Assembly (NCBI GenBank): GCA_020442165.1 | Contig: JAGRKV010000017.1 | Span: forward strand, 124,001-188,000 | Length of the DNA: 64,000 bases | Direction: 5' to 3' | Source: Hyphomicrobiaceae bacterium | Lineage (GTDB): Bacteria > Pseudomonadota > Alphaproteobacteria > Rhizobiales > Hyphomicrobiaceae | Notes under the pieces: model-generated | The model's database searches: none | Seen by the model: only the letters and a program-made list of their open reading frames with translations | What the model was told of the DNA's origin: nothing | Position numbers and translations under genes: made by a program | Part shown: positions 17,481-26,763 of the stretch, piece after piece | How the letters are laid out: each line of letters begins with the position of its first letter | How positions within the stretch are numbered: the stretch's first letter is position 1

Positions 17481-20400
17481 ATGAACGCTTTTACCGGTTC
17501 GACGACCGCCTATGGCAGGCCAGCGCCGCTAGGAGCCACCTGCGAAGGCGACGGCGTCAACTTTGCGATCTATTCGGCGCATGCCGAGCGGGTGGAAGTC
17601 TGTCTTTTCGATGCGCGAGACGGGTGCGAGACGGCACGCCTCACGCTCGCTGGCCAGACGGGCAGCGTCTTCCACGGGTTTGTCCCGGGCTTGCTGCCCG
17701 GCCAGCACTATGGCTTTCGCGTGCACGGGCGGCATGAGCCTCACGCCGGGCACCGTTTCAACGCCAACAAGCTGCTGGTCGATCCCTACGCGCGGCTGCT
17801 TTCAGGCCCTGTCATCAATAACGACGCCAATTTCGGCTACGTGCGCGGCCATCCCGACGGCGACCTCAGCTTCGATGAGCGTGACAACGCTGCCTTCATG
17901 CCCAAGTGCATCGTGGTTGGCGAAGAGGCTGGACCCGATACACGCGCGGCCCCCCTCGTGCCGTGGCACCGGACGATCATCTACGAGTTGCATGTCGCCG
18001 GCATGACGCGGCGGCATAACGGCGTGCCGGAGGCTCTTCGCGGGACGTTTGCCGGGCTCGCCAGCGAGGCGGTCATCTGTCAGCTCAAAGCGCTCGGTAT
18101 CACCGCGATTGAACTGCTGCCGATCTTCCCGTTCGCCGATGAGCCGCATCTGACCGAGAAGGGCCTTACCAACTACTGGGGCTACAACACCTACTCTTTC
18201 CTGGCGCCGGAACCGCGCTTTGCATCCGGACCCGCGCGTGCGGAGATGCGCGACCTGGTGCGCCGCTATCACGACGCCGGCATCGAGGTCATCCTCGACG
18301 TTGTCTACAATCATACCGCCGAGGGCTGGCACCTTGGGCCGACATTCAGTTTTCGCGGCATCGACAACAAGAGCTACTACCGTTTGGTGGCGGATGCGCC
18401 ACGCTATTACATCGACGACACCGGTTGCGGCAATACGCTAGCGGCGGATCGCGAACCGGCATTGTCGCTTATCGTGGATTCACTGCGCCACTGGGTCGAG
18501 GCCATGGGCGTCGATGGCTTCCGCTTCGATCTTGCCGCCACGCTTGCGCGGACTGAAACCGGCTTCAGTCCAGATGCGCCGCTGATGCGGGCGATTGCCA
18601 CCGACCCTGTGCTTTCCGGGGTCAAGCTCATCGCGGAGCCGTGGGACGTCGGGCCTGGCGGCTATCGCCTTGGCGGCTTCACGACCGGCTCCTTCGCTGA
18701 GTGGAACGATTGCTTCCGCAACGATGTGCGCGGTTTCTGGCGCGGCGATGCCGGCCGGCTCGGTGCGATCGGGACGCGACTTACCGGGTCCGCCGACCTT
18801 TTTCGCAGACACCCGCTTGGACCACAGGCCAGCCTCAACTTCATCACCGCGCATGATGGTTTCACGCTGAACGATCTTGTCAGCTACGAGCACAAGCACA
18901 ACGAAGCCAACGCCGAGGAAAATCGCGACGGGCAGAACAATAATGTCAGTGCCAACCACGGCGTGGAAGGTGCGACCAACGATCCGGCAATCCTGGCGAC
19001 ACGCGAACGCCAGATGCGCAACATGCTGGCCACATTGCTTGTCTCGCAAGGTGTGCCGATGCTGCTGGCGGGCGACGAGATCGGCCACTCGCAGCAGGGC
19101 AACAACAATGCCTATTGCCAGGATAATGAGCTGACCTGGATCGACTGGCCCCGGGCGGACAGCGCGGAAGCTCGCCGCATGCAAGCGTTCCTGGCGATGC
19201 TCGTCGATCTGCGGCACCGGCTGCCTGCTTTGCGGCAAACCGCATTCCTCACCGGAGCGCCCCGAGAAGGCGAAACGCTCAAGGATGCCTCGTGGTGGTC
19301 GCCGGAAGGGCGGGAGATGACAGTTGGCGACTGGCAACGCCATTCCGCCAGAACCATCGGTCTGCATCTCGCCGCAGTTGCCGATCCCGATAGTGCGGCT
19401 GACATGGCCAAGAACGTCGGGAACGAGGAAGGGTTGCAGTGCCACGTTCTGATCTTGATGAACGCGCACGACGATGCGGTCGACTTTCGGCTGCCACCAG
19501 CCGAATTCGGATCGGATTGGCAGGTGCTCGCCGACACGGCTATCGAGGTGGCACCGCCGGTTCCGAGGCATCTGGGTGCCGGTGATATGCTAGCGCTACA
19601 GCCACGCAGCCTGGTGCTGATGTCTGTGGCAGGCCCAGGCGGCATTTGCCGCGAGGCCGCGGCTACCGCACCCTCGAAAGATTGGCGCGACCGCCCGGTC
19701 GAGCCGGAAACGCTCGACCGTCTCAGCAGGCAGGCTGGGCTTGAACTATCCTATTGGGATCTCAAGGGGCGTGAATGCTGGGCATCCTACGACACCAAGC
19801 GGTCACTGCTTGGCGCCATGGGTTTTTCGACCGCCGGCGAACGTGAGGCTCAGGACGCACTGCGCACGTTCGATCTTGCCCCATGGCGCCAGCTCATTGG
19901 ACCAACAACCGTTCTAAGACCGGGTCTGGAGCGCAAATCAACGCTGGTGCCGCTCAACATTCCAGCGCCGTTGATCGGACGAAGCCTGTCCTGGCATATA
20001 ACGCTTGAAAACGGTCAGATGCTTCGTGGTGAAAGTCCTGCGCGCAAACTGGCGACGCTGGATACGCGCCTTGTCGATGGATGCGACATCATTCAACTTG
20101 GCTGGCCATTGCCTTACAGCGTGCCGTTTGGCCGACATCAGCTCTCCATAGAAATCGGTGAACGCCAAGGAACAGGCGCATTGATCGTCGCGCCGCCTCA
20201 TTCCTACCAGCCAGCCTGGATCGGCGACGGTCGCAGCCAATGGGGACTGGCCTGCCAGCTCTATGGTCTGCGCCGGGGAGAAAACCACAAAGGTTTTGCT
20301 GATCCCGGTATCGGCGAGATGACGCAACTGAGGGATCTTGCGCGCCTCGTGGGGCTGGCGGACGGCGGCGCCATGGGCATCAGCCCGCTGCACGCGCTCT

Positions 20401-21890
20401 TTCTGTCCGAACCGCACCGCGCGAGTCCCTATTCGCCATCAAGCCGGCTGTTCCTCAATCCGCTTTATATCGATGCTACCGCTTGCCCGGAGTTCGCCAT
20501 AAGCGAGGCGGCCCGCAGCCTCTATTCGAGCGCACCGAGGCCAACGGGCCGAAGCGATCTCGTCGACTATGAAACCGCAAGCCGCGCAAAACTGGCTGTA
20601 CTCAAGGAGCTATTTTCTGACTTCGAGACATGCGGCGCAGCGGGTACGCACGGTGCACGGCGCGCGGCGTTCGACAGGTTCGTGGCGCGGGGCGGGAAAG
20701 CGCTTGAAGACTTTGCGACATTCCAGGCTCTTGAAGAACGCTTCGGGCCGCCGTCCGGATGGCCCGCAGAATACGCCCACGCGACAGCGCCTGCCGTTGC
20801 CGCGTTTGCCGGGCAGAACGCTGAGCAGTGCCGGTTCTACAAGTTCCTGCAATTCGAGATCGACCGGCAGCTCGCGGATGCTGCCGATACGGCGCGCAAA
20901 AGTGGCATGAAGATCGGGCTTTATGGCGACTTCGCCGTTGGCACGGCGCCCGATGGTGCCGAGTTGTGGTCAAACGGCGAGGCCTTTGCGCGATCATGCA
21001 GATTTGGCGCTCCACCCGATCCCTTTTCCGACACCGGGCAGGACTGGGGCATGCCGCCGATGAATCCGCATCACTTCGCGGAAAATGGATACCAGGATTT
21101 TGCGGCAATGATTGCCGCCAACATGCGGCACTGCGGTGCGCTGCGGCTCGATCATGTCATGTGGCTGGAACGCATGTTCTGGATTCCAGAGGGCGGCACG
21201 GCAAAAGACGGTGCCTATGTGCGATATCCTCGTGACGACCTGTTGGGCGTTCTGGCGCTCGAAAGTCACCGCCATTCCTGCATTGTCGTTGGCGAGGACC
21301 TCGGCACGGTACCTCTCGGGTTCCGCGAGTGCATGACGGAAGAATCCATTCTGTCTTATCGCTTCCTGCGTTTCGAGCGGTTCCCCGATGGTCTGTTCTG
21401 CCGGCCCGATACCTATCCCCGGATTGCTTTGGCTACGCCCGCTTCCCACGATCTGGCGACGCTGCGCGGATTCTGGGAAGGGCGGGATATTGAAGCGATG
21501 CAGGATTCCAGGCTCATCAGTTCACAGGAAGCCGCCTCGCTCTTGAACCTGCGCGGACAGGAGCGGGCCCAGCTTATTGCCGCGCTCGCCGACCAGCATC
21601 TTTTGCCGGCGGATTTTCCAGTCGATCCCGCTCTTCTCAGTGCGTCCAGTCTGGAAGCACTCGTCAACGCGGTTCATCGTTTCCTTGGCCGCTCGCCAGC
21701 GTGCATCGTCATGGCCAATATCGAGGATCTTGCCGGTGTCGCCGACCAATCCAACCTACCTGGAACGATCGATTCCTATCCGAACTGGCGCCGTCGCCTG
21801 CCGCTTGCGGTCAACGACCCGTCGTTGGTGCGCAGGCTGCGCGAAACAGCGGCGTTGATGGCACACGAGGGACGGCCAAAACTGAATTGA
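17481..21890 (+). CDS. glgX-malQ: Bifunctional glycogen debranching enzyme GlgX / 4-alpha-glucanotransferase MalQ
   Basis: One 1,469-codon frame joins two enzymes usually made separately. Residues 1 to about 710 are GlgX (GH13 debranching): DGFRFDLAATLA with nucleophile Asp350, then HDGFTLNDLVSYEHKHNEAN. From about 735 the sequence turns into MalQ (GH77): ELSYWDLKGRE, LRLDHVMWLER (Asp about 1224), VGEDLGTVP (Glu about 1272) and ATPASHDLATLRGFWEG. GlgX clips short side chains left by phosphorylase, and MalQ rebuilds them into longer chains that phosphorylase can use. Linking them on one chain would channel the small maltodextrins. No frameshift or internal stop interrupts the join. Confidence 0.92.
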   Translation: MNAFTGSTTAYGRPAPLGATCEGDGVNFAIYSAHAERVEVCLFDARDGCETARLTLAGQTGSVFHGFVPGLLPGQHYGFRVHGRHEPHAGHRFNANKLLVDPYARLLSGPVINNDANFGYVRGHPDGDLSFDERDNAAFMPKCIVVGEEAGPDTRAAPLVPWHRTIIYELHVAGMTRRHNGVPEALRGTFAGLASEAVICQLKALGITAIELLPIFPFADEPHLTEKGLTNYWGYNTYSFLAPEPRFASGPARAEMRDLVRRYHDAGIEVILDVVYNHTAEGWHLGPTFSFRGIDNKSYYRLVADAPRYYIDDTGCGNTLAADREPALSLIVDSLRHWVEAMGVDGFRFDLAATLARTETGFSPDAPLMRAIATDPVLSGVKLIAEPWDVGPGGYRLGGFTTGSFAEWNDCFRNDVRGFWRGDAGRLGAIGTRLTGSADLFRRHPLGPQASLNFITAHDGFTLNDLVSYEHKHNEANAEENRDGQNNNVSANHGVEGATNDPAILATRERQMRNMLATLLVSQGVPMLLAGDEIGHSQQGNNNAYCQDNELTWIDWPRADSAEARRMQAFLAMLVDLRHRLPALRQTAFLTGAPREGETLKDASWWSPEGREMTVGDWQRHSARTIGLHLAAVADPDSAADMAKNVGNEEGLQCHVLILMNAHDDAVDFRLPPAEFGSDWQVLADTAIEVAPPVPRHLGAGDMLALQPRSLVLMSVAGPGGICREAAATAPSKDWRDRPVEPETLDRLSRQAGLELSYWDLKGRECWASYDTKRSLLGAMGFSTAGEREAQDALRTFDLAPWRQLIGPTTVLRPGLERKSTLVPLNIPAPLIGRSLSWHITLENGQMLRGESPARKLATLDTRLVDGCDIIQLGWPLPYSVPFGRHQLSIEIGERQGTGALIVAPPHSYQPAWIGDGRSQWGLACQLYGLRRGENHKGFADPGIGEMTQLRDLARLVGLADGGAMGISPLHALFLSEPHRASPYSPSSRLFLNPLYIDATACPEFAISEAARSLYSSAPRPTGRSDLVDYETASRAKLAVLKELFSDFETCGAAGTHGARRAAFDRFVARGGKALEDFATFQALEERFGPPSGWPAEYAHATAPAVAAFAGQNAEQCRFYKFLQFEIDRQLADAADTARKSGMKIGLYGDFAVGTAPDGAELWSNGEAFARSCRFGAPPDPFSDTGQDWGMPPMNPHHFAENGYQDFAAMIAANMRHCGALRLDHVMWLERMFWIPEGGTAKDGAYVRYPRDDLLGVLALESHRHSCIVVGEDLGTVPLGFRECMTEESILSYRFLRFERFPDGLFCRPDTYPRIALATPASHDLATLRGFWEGRDIEAMQDSRLISSQEAASLLNLRGQERAQLIAALADQHLLPADFPVDPALLSASSLEALVNAVHRFLGRSPACIVMANIEDLAGVADQSNLPGTIDSYPNWRRRLPLAVNDPSLVRRLRETAALMAHEGRPKLN

Positions 21891-21929
21891 CGTGCGGCCG
21901 GTGGCGACGCTGGCCAGATCAGTAGCAGA

Positions 21930-23249
21930 TCAGGACGGGTTATCGTATTCGTTGGGGCCGGGCATCAGGCCGGGGCGATAACGCACACCCTGCCCCAGCA
22001 TCTTGCGATTGACGACAACCACCCCCCCTTCAGTCACATGAAAGCGCTGGCGGTCGACATCGAGGTTCTCCCCGATGACGGTGCCCGGCGGTATGGTGCA
22101 GCGGTTGTCCAGTATGGCGTTCGATATGCGAGAGCCTGCGCCAATTTCACAACCCGGCAGCGCCAGAACGCCTTGCAGCTTGCAGTCCTCATGAATTCTG
22201 ACGTTGGAGAACAGCATCGCTGCTTCCAGGTTCGAGCGCTTCACCTGACAGCCTGCCGAAACCATCGAATTCTCGATGTGACAGTGGCTGCCGCAGCCAA
22301 CAAATTCAGCGGGTGGAAGCTGCGGATGATAGGTGAGGATCGGCCAGCTGCCATCATAGATGTTGAGCGGCGGCCGTTCCGACAACAGCTCCATGTTGCT
22401 TCGGAAGTAGGCGTCAAGTGTGCCGACATCGCGCCAATAGTCCGGGGTTCCGGCTGGTCCCCGAAAGACAAAAGCCTGCACCTTATCACCGCGTGACAAT
22501 GTGCCGGGAATGACGTTCTTGCCGAAATCATGCGCCGATGCATCGTCGGCGGCGTCCTCGTCGAGACGCATGCGCAGATAGCGCATGGAGAAGACATAGA
22601 TGCCCATGCTGGCGAGCGCCATCGCTGGATTGTCGGGCATCGCCTCGGGATTGGACGGCTTCTCCCTGAAACTCGTTATGCGATGGTTTGCATCGACCTT
22701 CATGACGCCGAAGTGGCGCGCATCAGCCAGGGGGACCTGCGTGCAGCCAACGGTCAGATCAGCGCCTGAATCAACGTGGACGGCGAGCATCTCGCCATAG
22801 TCCATGTTGTAGATGTGATCGCCCGCGAGGATCAGGACGTAGCCTGGGCCGTAACTCTCGACGATGTCGAGTGTCTGATATACGGCATCGGCTGTACCCC
22901 GGTACCACGACTCCTCGCTCACCCACTGCTGGGCAGGCACGATATCGACAAACTCGCCATGCTCGACCCTCATATAGGTCCAGCCATTGAGCAGATGCTT
23001 GATGAGCGAATGGGACTTGTATTGCGTCAGCACGAGGATGCGCCGGATCTGCGAATTGACGCAGTTGGACAGTGCAAAATCAATGATCCGGAACTTGCCT
23101 GCGAATGGCACGGCGGGCTTCGCGCGCCAGTCGGTCAAAGGGCCAAGGCGCGTGCCGCGTCCTCCTGCCAAGACCACTGCGACGGTGTCTCGCGTCAACC
23201 TGCTGATAAAGCGGGAGCTGCTTCGCTCCGGGCCTGGCTGAATATTCAC
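21930..23249 (-). CDS. glgC: Glucose-1-phosphate adenylyltransferase, copy 1 (last gene of the ion-pump operon)
   Basis: Makes ADP-glucose and PPi from ATP and glucose 1-phosphate. Motifs: [48 protein letters not shown], then a C-terminal left-handed helix region. The frame is open further upstream, but that part is the ferritin-like gene read in another frame. The best start is GTG at 23249, with AAAGAGG just before it, giving 439 residues. It lies 25 bases after the rubrerythrin-like gene, in the same direction, so it is probably the last gene of the operon that begins at mrpE. A second glgC (37580-38848) is only moderately similar. This copy has a distinct C-terminus ending in NEYDNPS. Confidence 0.92.
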   Translation of the reverse strand: MNIQPGPERSSSRFISRLTRDTVAVVLAGGRGTRLGPLTDWRAKPAVPFAGKFRIIDFALSNCVNSQIRRILVLTQYKSHSLIKHLLNGWTYMRVEHGEFVDIVPAQQWVSEESWYRGTADAVYQTLDIVESYGPGYVLILAGDHIYNMDYGEMLAVHVDSGADLTVGCTQVPLADARHFGVMKVDANHRITSFREKPSNPEAMPDNPAMALASMGIYVFSMRYLRMRLDEDAADDASAHDFGKNVIPGTLSRGDKVQAFVFRGPAGTPDYWRDVGTLDAYFRSNMELLSERPPLNIYDGSWPILTYHPQLPPAEFVGCGSHCHIENSMVSAGCQVKRSNLEAAMLFSNVRIHEDCKLQGVLALPGCEIGAGSRISNAILDNRCTIPPGTVIGENLDVDRQRFHVTEGGVVVVNRKMLGQGVRYRPGLMPGPNEYDNPS

Positions 23250-23274
23250 GATGCACCTCTTTCGTCTTGCACGG

Positions 23275-23790
23275 TCATACACCACCGCTATGGACGAGTT
23301 CATAGTATCGCTTTTCCAACTCCGCCTTGTGTTCAAGCTCTTCGTTGGCGAGGAAAAGGAACAGTTCCCTGATGGGACCTTCCGGCGCGGTCGACGCCAG
23401 CTCCGCGTACTCCTCTGCGGCGGCGGTCTCGCGCGCAAGGGCATACTGCAGGAGAGACTGGTCATCGGGATTTTCGCCCAGCTCCGGCAGATGAACATAA
23501 TTAGAGAATTTGTGGTCGGCGGCGGGCCTTGCGATGCGATCTTTGACATGGGCTTCGACGTCGGGGCGCGCGCGCAGATCCGCGAACAGCTGGAAATGAC
23601 GCGTCTCCTCTTCGGCAAGCTCGCGGACCAGTTCGCGCATGGGCTTTGACACCTTGTCCACCAGGCCGGAATAAAATGTCTCCGCGGCTTTCTCGAAGGC
23701 CATTGCCGTTTCGAGAATCTCACCGACCGTGGTCAAGGACCGGAGGTGCTCGCGCGCCTGCTGGAAACCTTCGCGGACCGCCTTGCTCAT
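23275..23790 (-). CDS. Ferritin-like diiron protein (rubrerythrin family, no rubredoxin domain)
   Basis: A 171-residue four-helix protein with two diiron half-sites: Glu33, then ExxH at 62-65, and Glu121, then ExxH at 151-154. The rubredoxin CxxC knuckles of full rubrerythrins are absent. Such proteins store iron or reduce peroxide with electrons from a partner. Its ATG overlaps the stop of the upstream flavoprotein gene (ATGA), so it is translated together with the ion-pumping complex. I infer protection of the oxygen-sensitive Fe-S centres, possibly with electrons from that flavoprotein. The exact substrate cannot be told. Confidence 0.85.
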   Translation of the reverse strand: MSKAVREGFQQAREHLRSLTTVGEILETAMAFEKAAETFYSGLVDKVSKPMRELVRELAEEETRHFQLFADLRARPDVEAHVKDRIARPAADHKFSNYVHLPELGENPDDQSLLQYALARETAAAEEYAELASTAPEGPIRELFLFLANEELEHKAELEKRYYELVHSGGV

Positions 23791-25622
23791 GCGACATTCC
23801 CCGGTTTCACGGCCATATGCGCCAGCACCTCATCAATACTTGCTGCCGCACGATGCCCGGCTGCGATGGCATGCACCACATCCGGCCCCTCGACCATATC
23901 GCCAGCGGCCCACAGCCAGGGCTCTGACGTTCTACCAGCCCGGTCGATCTTCAAACGGCCGCGGCTCCATTCCAGCGCCTCGACCAGTTCTTTGCCAAGG
24001 TAGGACGTGTCGGCCGACTGGCCGATGGCTTCAATAACCGTATCTGCGGCGTGCGAGACCATGGTGCTCTCATCGTATTTCGGATGGAAACGTCCCTCGG
24101 CATCCTTCAGCGAGATGCACCGGACAGTTTCCAGGGCGACGATGCTGCCGTCATTGATCTGGATGCTCTTCGGCCCCCAGGAGTTGAAAAGATCTATGCC
24201 CTCGCCGGCCGCCTCCCTCACCTCCTCCTCGTCAGCCAGCATGTGATCGCGATCCTCAAGTGCGATAACATCCATGGCAACCTCACCATATCGCGCCTTT
24301 TGCAGCCGGGCTACCGAGCGCGCGACGTCGAAAGCAACATTGCCGCCGCCGACGACGACGGCCCGGCGCGGGACGCCAAAATCCTCACCCTGCGTAATCG
24401 CCTCCAGAACACGAATGGCGGAGAGGACCCTCGGGTGATCGGTGCCTGGCACACGGGCGGATCGTGCGGCCCATAGTCCTGTCGAAATCAATACCGCATC
24501 GCTCGCCCCGCGGATTTGCGCCATCGAAACATCACGGCCGATAGCCGTGTTGCAGAGAATTTCGACACCAGATGCCCGGATAACGTCGATATCAGCATCG
24601 AGATTGTGATAGGGCAGGCGATATTCCGGGATACCGAAGCGCATCATGCCGCCGGGCTTAGATCTCGCCTCGTAGATTGTGACAGCGTGTCCCTTCTTGG
24701 CCAGATCGAAGGCAGCCGTCAGCCCCGCCGGGCCAGCGCCTATAATCGAGACACGTCGTCCCGATGGCTCTTCGGCCTTACCAGCAATTGCAATTTCGCG
24801 GATCTGATCGGGTGGCACCGAATCCATCGCGTGGCGCTTCAGCCATCTGATCGCCACGGGAGCACCGCGGCGTCCGACGGAGCAAGCAGTTTCGCAGGCG
24901 TGCGTGCAGATGCGCCCGCAGACCTGGGCCAGCGGGTTGGTTCGGTAGATCTCCGCGACTGCCTTTTCGCGGTCGCCTTGCCACAACGCGCGGATGTATT
25001 CAGGCGCGTTCATGCCAGTGGGGCAGGCCTCATGGCACATCCCGCACTGGATGCAGCGCGATGCCTCAAGGACAGCGGCCTGCGTGTCGTAGCCCGGCAC
25101 AAGTTCGCCGAAACCGCTGAGCGCTTCCTCAGCCGGAAGGCATTCCATCTCCTGGCGCTGATGATCGAGCAGATCCGATGTCTCGCTCTTCGACCAGCCT
25201 TTTTCAAAGCCCAGTCCGTGGATGCCTTTTTCATCGGGGAGAATGAAGTAGCTATCGATGTCGCTGCTGACATGGATGTATTCGCGCGAAAGCGAAAGCG
25301 AACCCGTAGGGCAAATATCGACGCACAGCGCGCACCAGCAGCAGCGGCCATAGTCTATCGCCGGACGCCGCGGCTTGACGCCCGCCTTTGCGTCCGTTGG
25401 CAGGTCGGGGATCTGCACCATCCGGATTGCGGCATTGTCGCAGATCTCCTGGCAGGTGCCGCAGCCGATGCAGAGCTTCCAATCGTTCAAATGAAAGCCG
25501 CGATAGTTCGGTGCGGCTGGGCGCGGCTCCATCGGCAATGTCGCGGGTTCGCGCCACAGGTTTGCGAGCGCTTTCAATGGACGCAGCACGCTTCCCTTAT
25601 ATTTCGGTGTCACGTCGCTCAT
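23787..25622 (-). CDS. NuoI-like ferredoxin fused to GltD-type FAD/NAD(P)H oxidoreductase
   Basis: 611 residues from ATG 25622 (GGAG eight bases upstream; ATGA overlap with the NuoD-like gene). Residues 45-110 carry two 4Fe-4S motifs like NuoI: Cys51/54/57/61 and Cys94/97/100/104. Next comes the helical Fe-S domain of glutamate synthase small subunits (Cys190/193/196/200 and 235/239/243/247). The FAD site IIGAGPAGLTAAFDL begins at about 293, and an NAD(P) site VVGGGNVAFDVARS lies near 420. In complex I and Mbh the NuoI-like subunit docks on the NuoB-like subunit. Fusion to a flavin domain means NAD(P)H could exchange electrons directly with the pump. Absence of GltB argues against glutamate synthase. 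Confidence 0.88.
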   Translation of the reverse strand: MSDVTPKYKGSVLRPLKALANLWREPATLPMEPRPAAPNYRGFHLNDWKLCIGCGTCQEICDNAAIRMVQIPDLPTDAKAGVKPRRPAIDYGRCCWCALCVDICPTGSLSLSREYIHVSSDIDSYFILPDEKGIHGLGFEKGWSKSETSDLLDHQRQEMECLPAEEALSGFGELVPGYDTQAAVLEASRCIQCGMCHEACPTGMNAPEYIRALWQGDREKAVAEIYRTNPLAQVCGRICTHACETACSVGRRGAPVAIRWLKRHAMDSVPPDQIREIAIAGKAEEPSGRRVSIIGAGPAGLTAAFDLAKKGHAVTIYEARSKPGGMMRFGIPEYRLPYHNLDADIDVIRASGVEILCNTAIGRDVSMAQIRGASDAVLISTGLWAARSARVPGTDHPRVLSAIRVLEAITQGEDFGVPRRAVVVGGGNVAFDVARSVARLQKARYGEVAMDVIALEDRDHMLADEEEVREAAGEGIDLFNSWGPKSIQINDGSIVALETVRCISLKDAEGRFHPKYDESTMVSHAADTVIEAIGQSADTSYLGKELVEALEWSRGRLKIDRAGRTSEPWLWAAGDMVEGPDVVHAIAAGHRAAASIDEVLAHMAVKPGNVA

Positions 25623-26761
25623 CGGTCGATCTCCGGCGGGCAAGCATCCAATGAAAACATGATCTGTGCGACGTCCTCGATGCGCGCGCCTTCCAGGATG
25701 CGTTCGAGCACCTGCACACCGTGCATCTGGGATGGACCACGCACCTGGATGCGCCAGGGCTTGGGACCTCCATTGGAAACAGCAAAGAACGCCAGCTCAC
25801 CTTTGGACGACTCCGTGCGCGCATAGGCTTCGCCGGCCGGGACATTCCAGGCCAATGGATTTGGCAAATGTGCGCGCACAGGACCGCCCACAGTGCGCAA
25901 CCGCTCCATCACCTGGCGCAGAATGCGGACCGACTGCTCGACCTCGGCACGGCGCACATGCATGCGCGCCAGCGAGCATCCTGACGTTGCCGTCGGTATG
26001 TCGAATTTGAGTGCGGGATAGACCAGATACGGATCGTCGCGGCGGACATCGTGGGCAAGGCCACAGGCGCGCAGGTTGGGACCGGTCACGCCCCATGCCA
26101 GCGCCTGCGCCTGTGTCAGCACGCCGACGCCTGTCGCGCGATTGATGACGACCGCGTTCTCGAAGAACAGGTCATCGAACTCGGGCTTCTTACGTTCCAG
26201 CTCATCGAGGACGGCGGCGAGACGATCGAGCACACCATCGGGCAGATCTCGGCGGACACCCCCCGGAGTTATATACATATGGTAGATGCGCGCGCCTGTG
26301 ATCTCCTCGAATATGTCGAGGAACAGGTCGCGCATGGTCACGCCCCAGAACATGTTGGTGTAGAGGCCGATCGTTGCCGCATTGCCGCCGAAGGTGAACA
26401 GATGCGCGCAGATGCGCGACATTTCCAGCATGAGAACGCGGATCCATTGCGCGCGCTCGGGCACCTCGATGCCGCCCAGTGTCTCGACGGCGCGCGCGTA
26501 GCTTTCTTCCATCGGCACGGGATCGGGCACGCAAATGCGCGGCACCAGCGCGACGTTCTGCACCCACAGCCGCTCTTCCATGATTTTTTCGAAGCCGCGG
26601 TGCAGATAGCCCGCGTCGGTGATGGCCTCCTGAACGACATCACCTTTCAGGCGCACGCGGATGGCATAATTGCCCTCGATGCCCGGGTGGTTTGGCCCGA
26701 AGTAGAGTTCGTACTCGTGGCTCGGCGGATGCCTTACCGGCTTGTAGTTCTCCGGCCGCAT
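25619..26761 (-). CDS. NuoD / group 4 hydrogenase large-subunit-like protein lacking the full NiFe site
   Basis: 380 residues from ATG 26761 (GAGGAG five bases upstream). The body matches the 49-kDa family: FGPNHPGIEGNYAI, DAGYLHRGFEKIMEERL, and GIEVPERAQWIRVLMLEM. At the first hydrogenase ligand site the sequence is RICVPD, not RICGxC (Cys77 kept, second Cys now Asp80). At the C-terminal site it is DACPPEIDR, not DPCxxCxxR (first Cys kept, second now Glu). Two of four NiFe ligands are therefore lost, so hydrogenase activity is unlikely. True NuoD has neither Cys. This resembles the energy-converting-hydrogenase-related (Ehr) group and, by analogy, the archaeal sulfane reductase MBS. Confidence 0.88.
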   Translation of the reverse strand: MRPENYKPVRHPPSHEYELYFGPNHPGIEGNYAIRVRLKGDVVQEAITDAGYLHRGFEKIMEERLWVQNVALVPRICVPDPVPMEESYARAVETLGGIEVPERAQWIRVLMLEMSRICAHLFTFGGNAATIGLYTNMFWGVTMRDLFLDIFEEITGARIYHMYITPGGVRRDLPDGVLDRLAAVLDELERKKPEFDDLFFENAVVINRATGVGVLTQAQALAWGVTGPNLRACGLAHDVRRDDPYLVYPALKFDIPTATSGCSLARMHVRRAEVEQSVRILRQVMERLRTVGGPVRAHLPNPLAWNVPAGEAYARTESSKGELAFFAVSNGGPKPWRIQVRGPSQMHGVQVLERILEGARIEDVAQIMFSLDACPPEIDR

Positions 26762-26763
26762 GA

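Noticed and set aside
21930..23723. A 597-residue GlgC with a long basic N-terminal extension
   Set aside because: The extra 158 residues are the ferritin-like gene read in another frame; GTG 23249 with AAAGAGG fits the normal GlgC length.
25619..26761. Calling the NuoD-like protein an active NiFe hydrogenase large subunit
   Set aside because: Two of the four NiFe ligand cysteines are replaced (Asp80 and a C-terminal Glu), and no hyp maturation genes or large-subunit protease are in the window.
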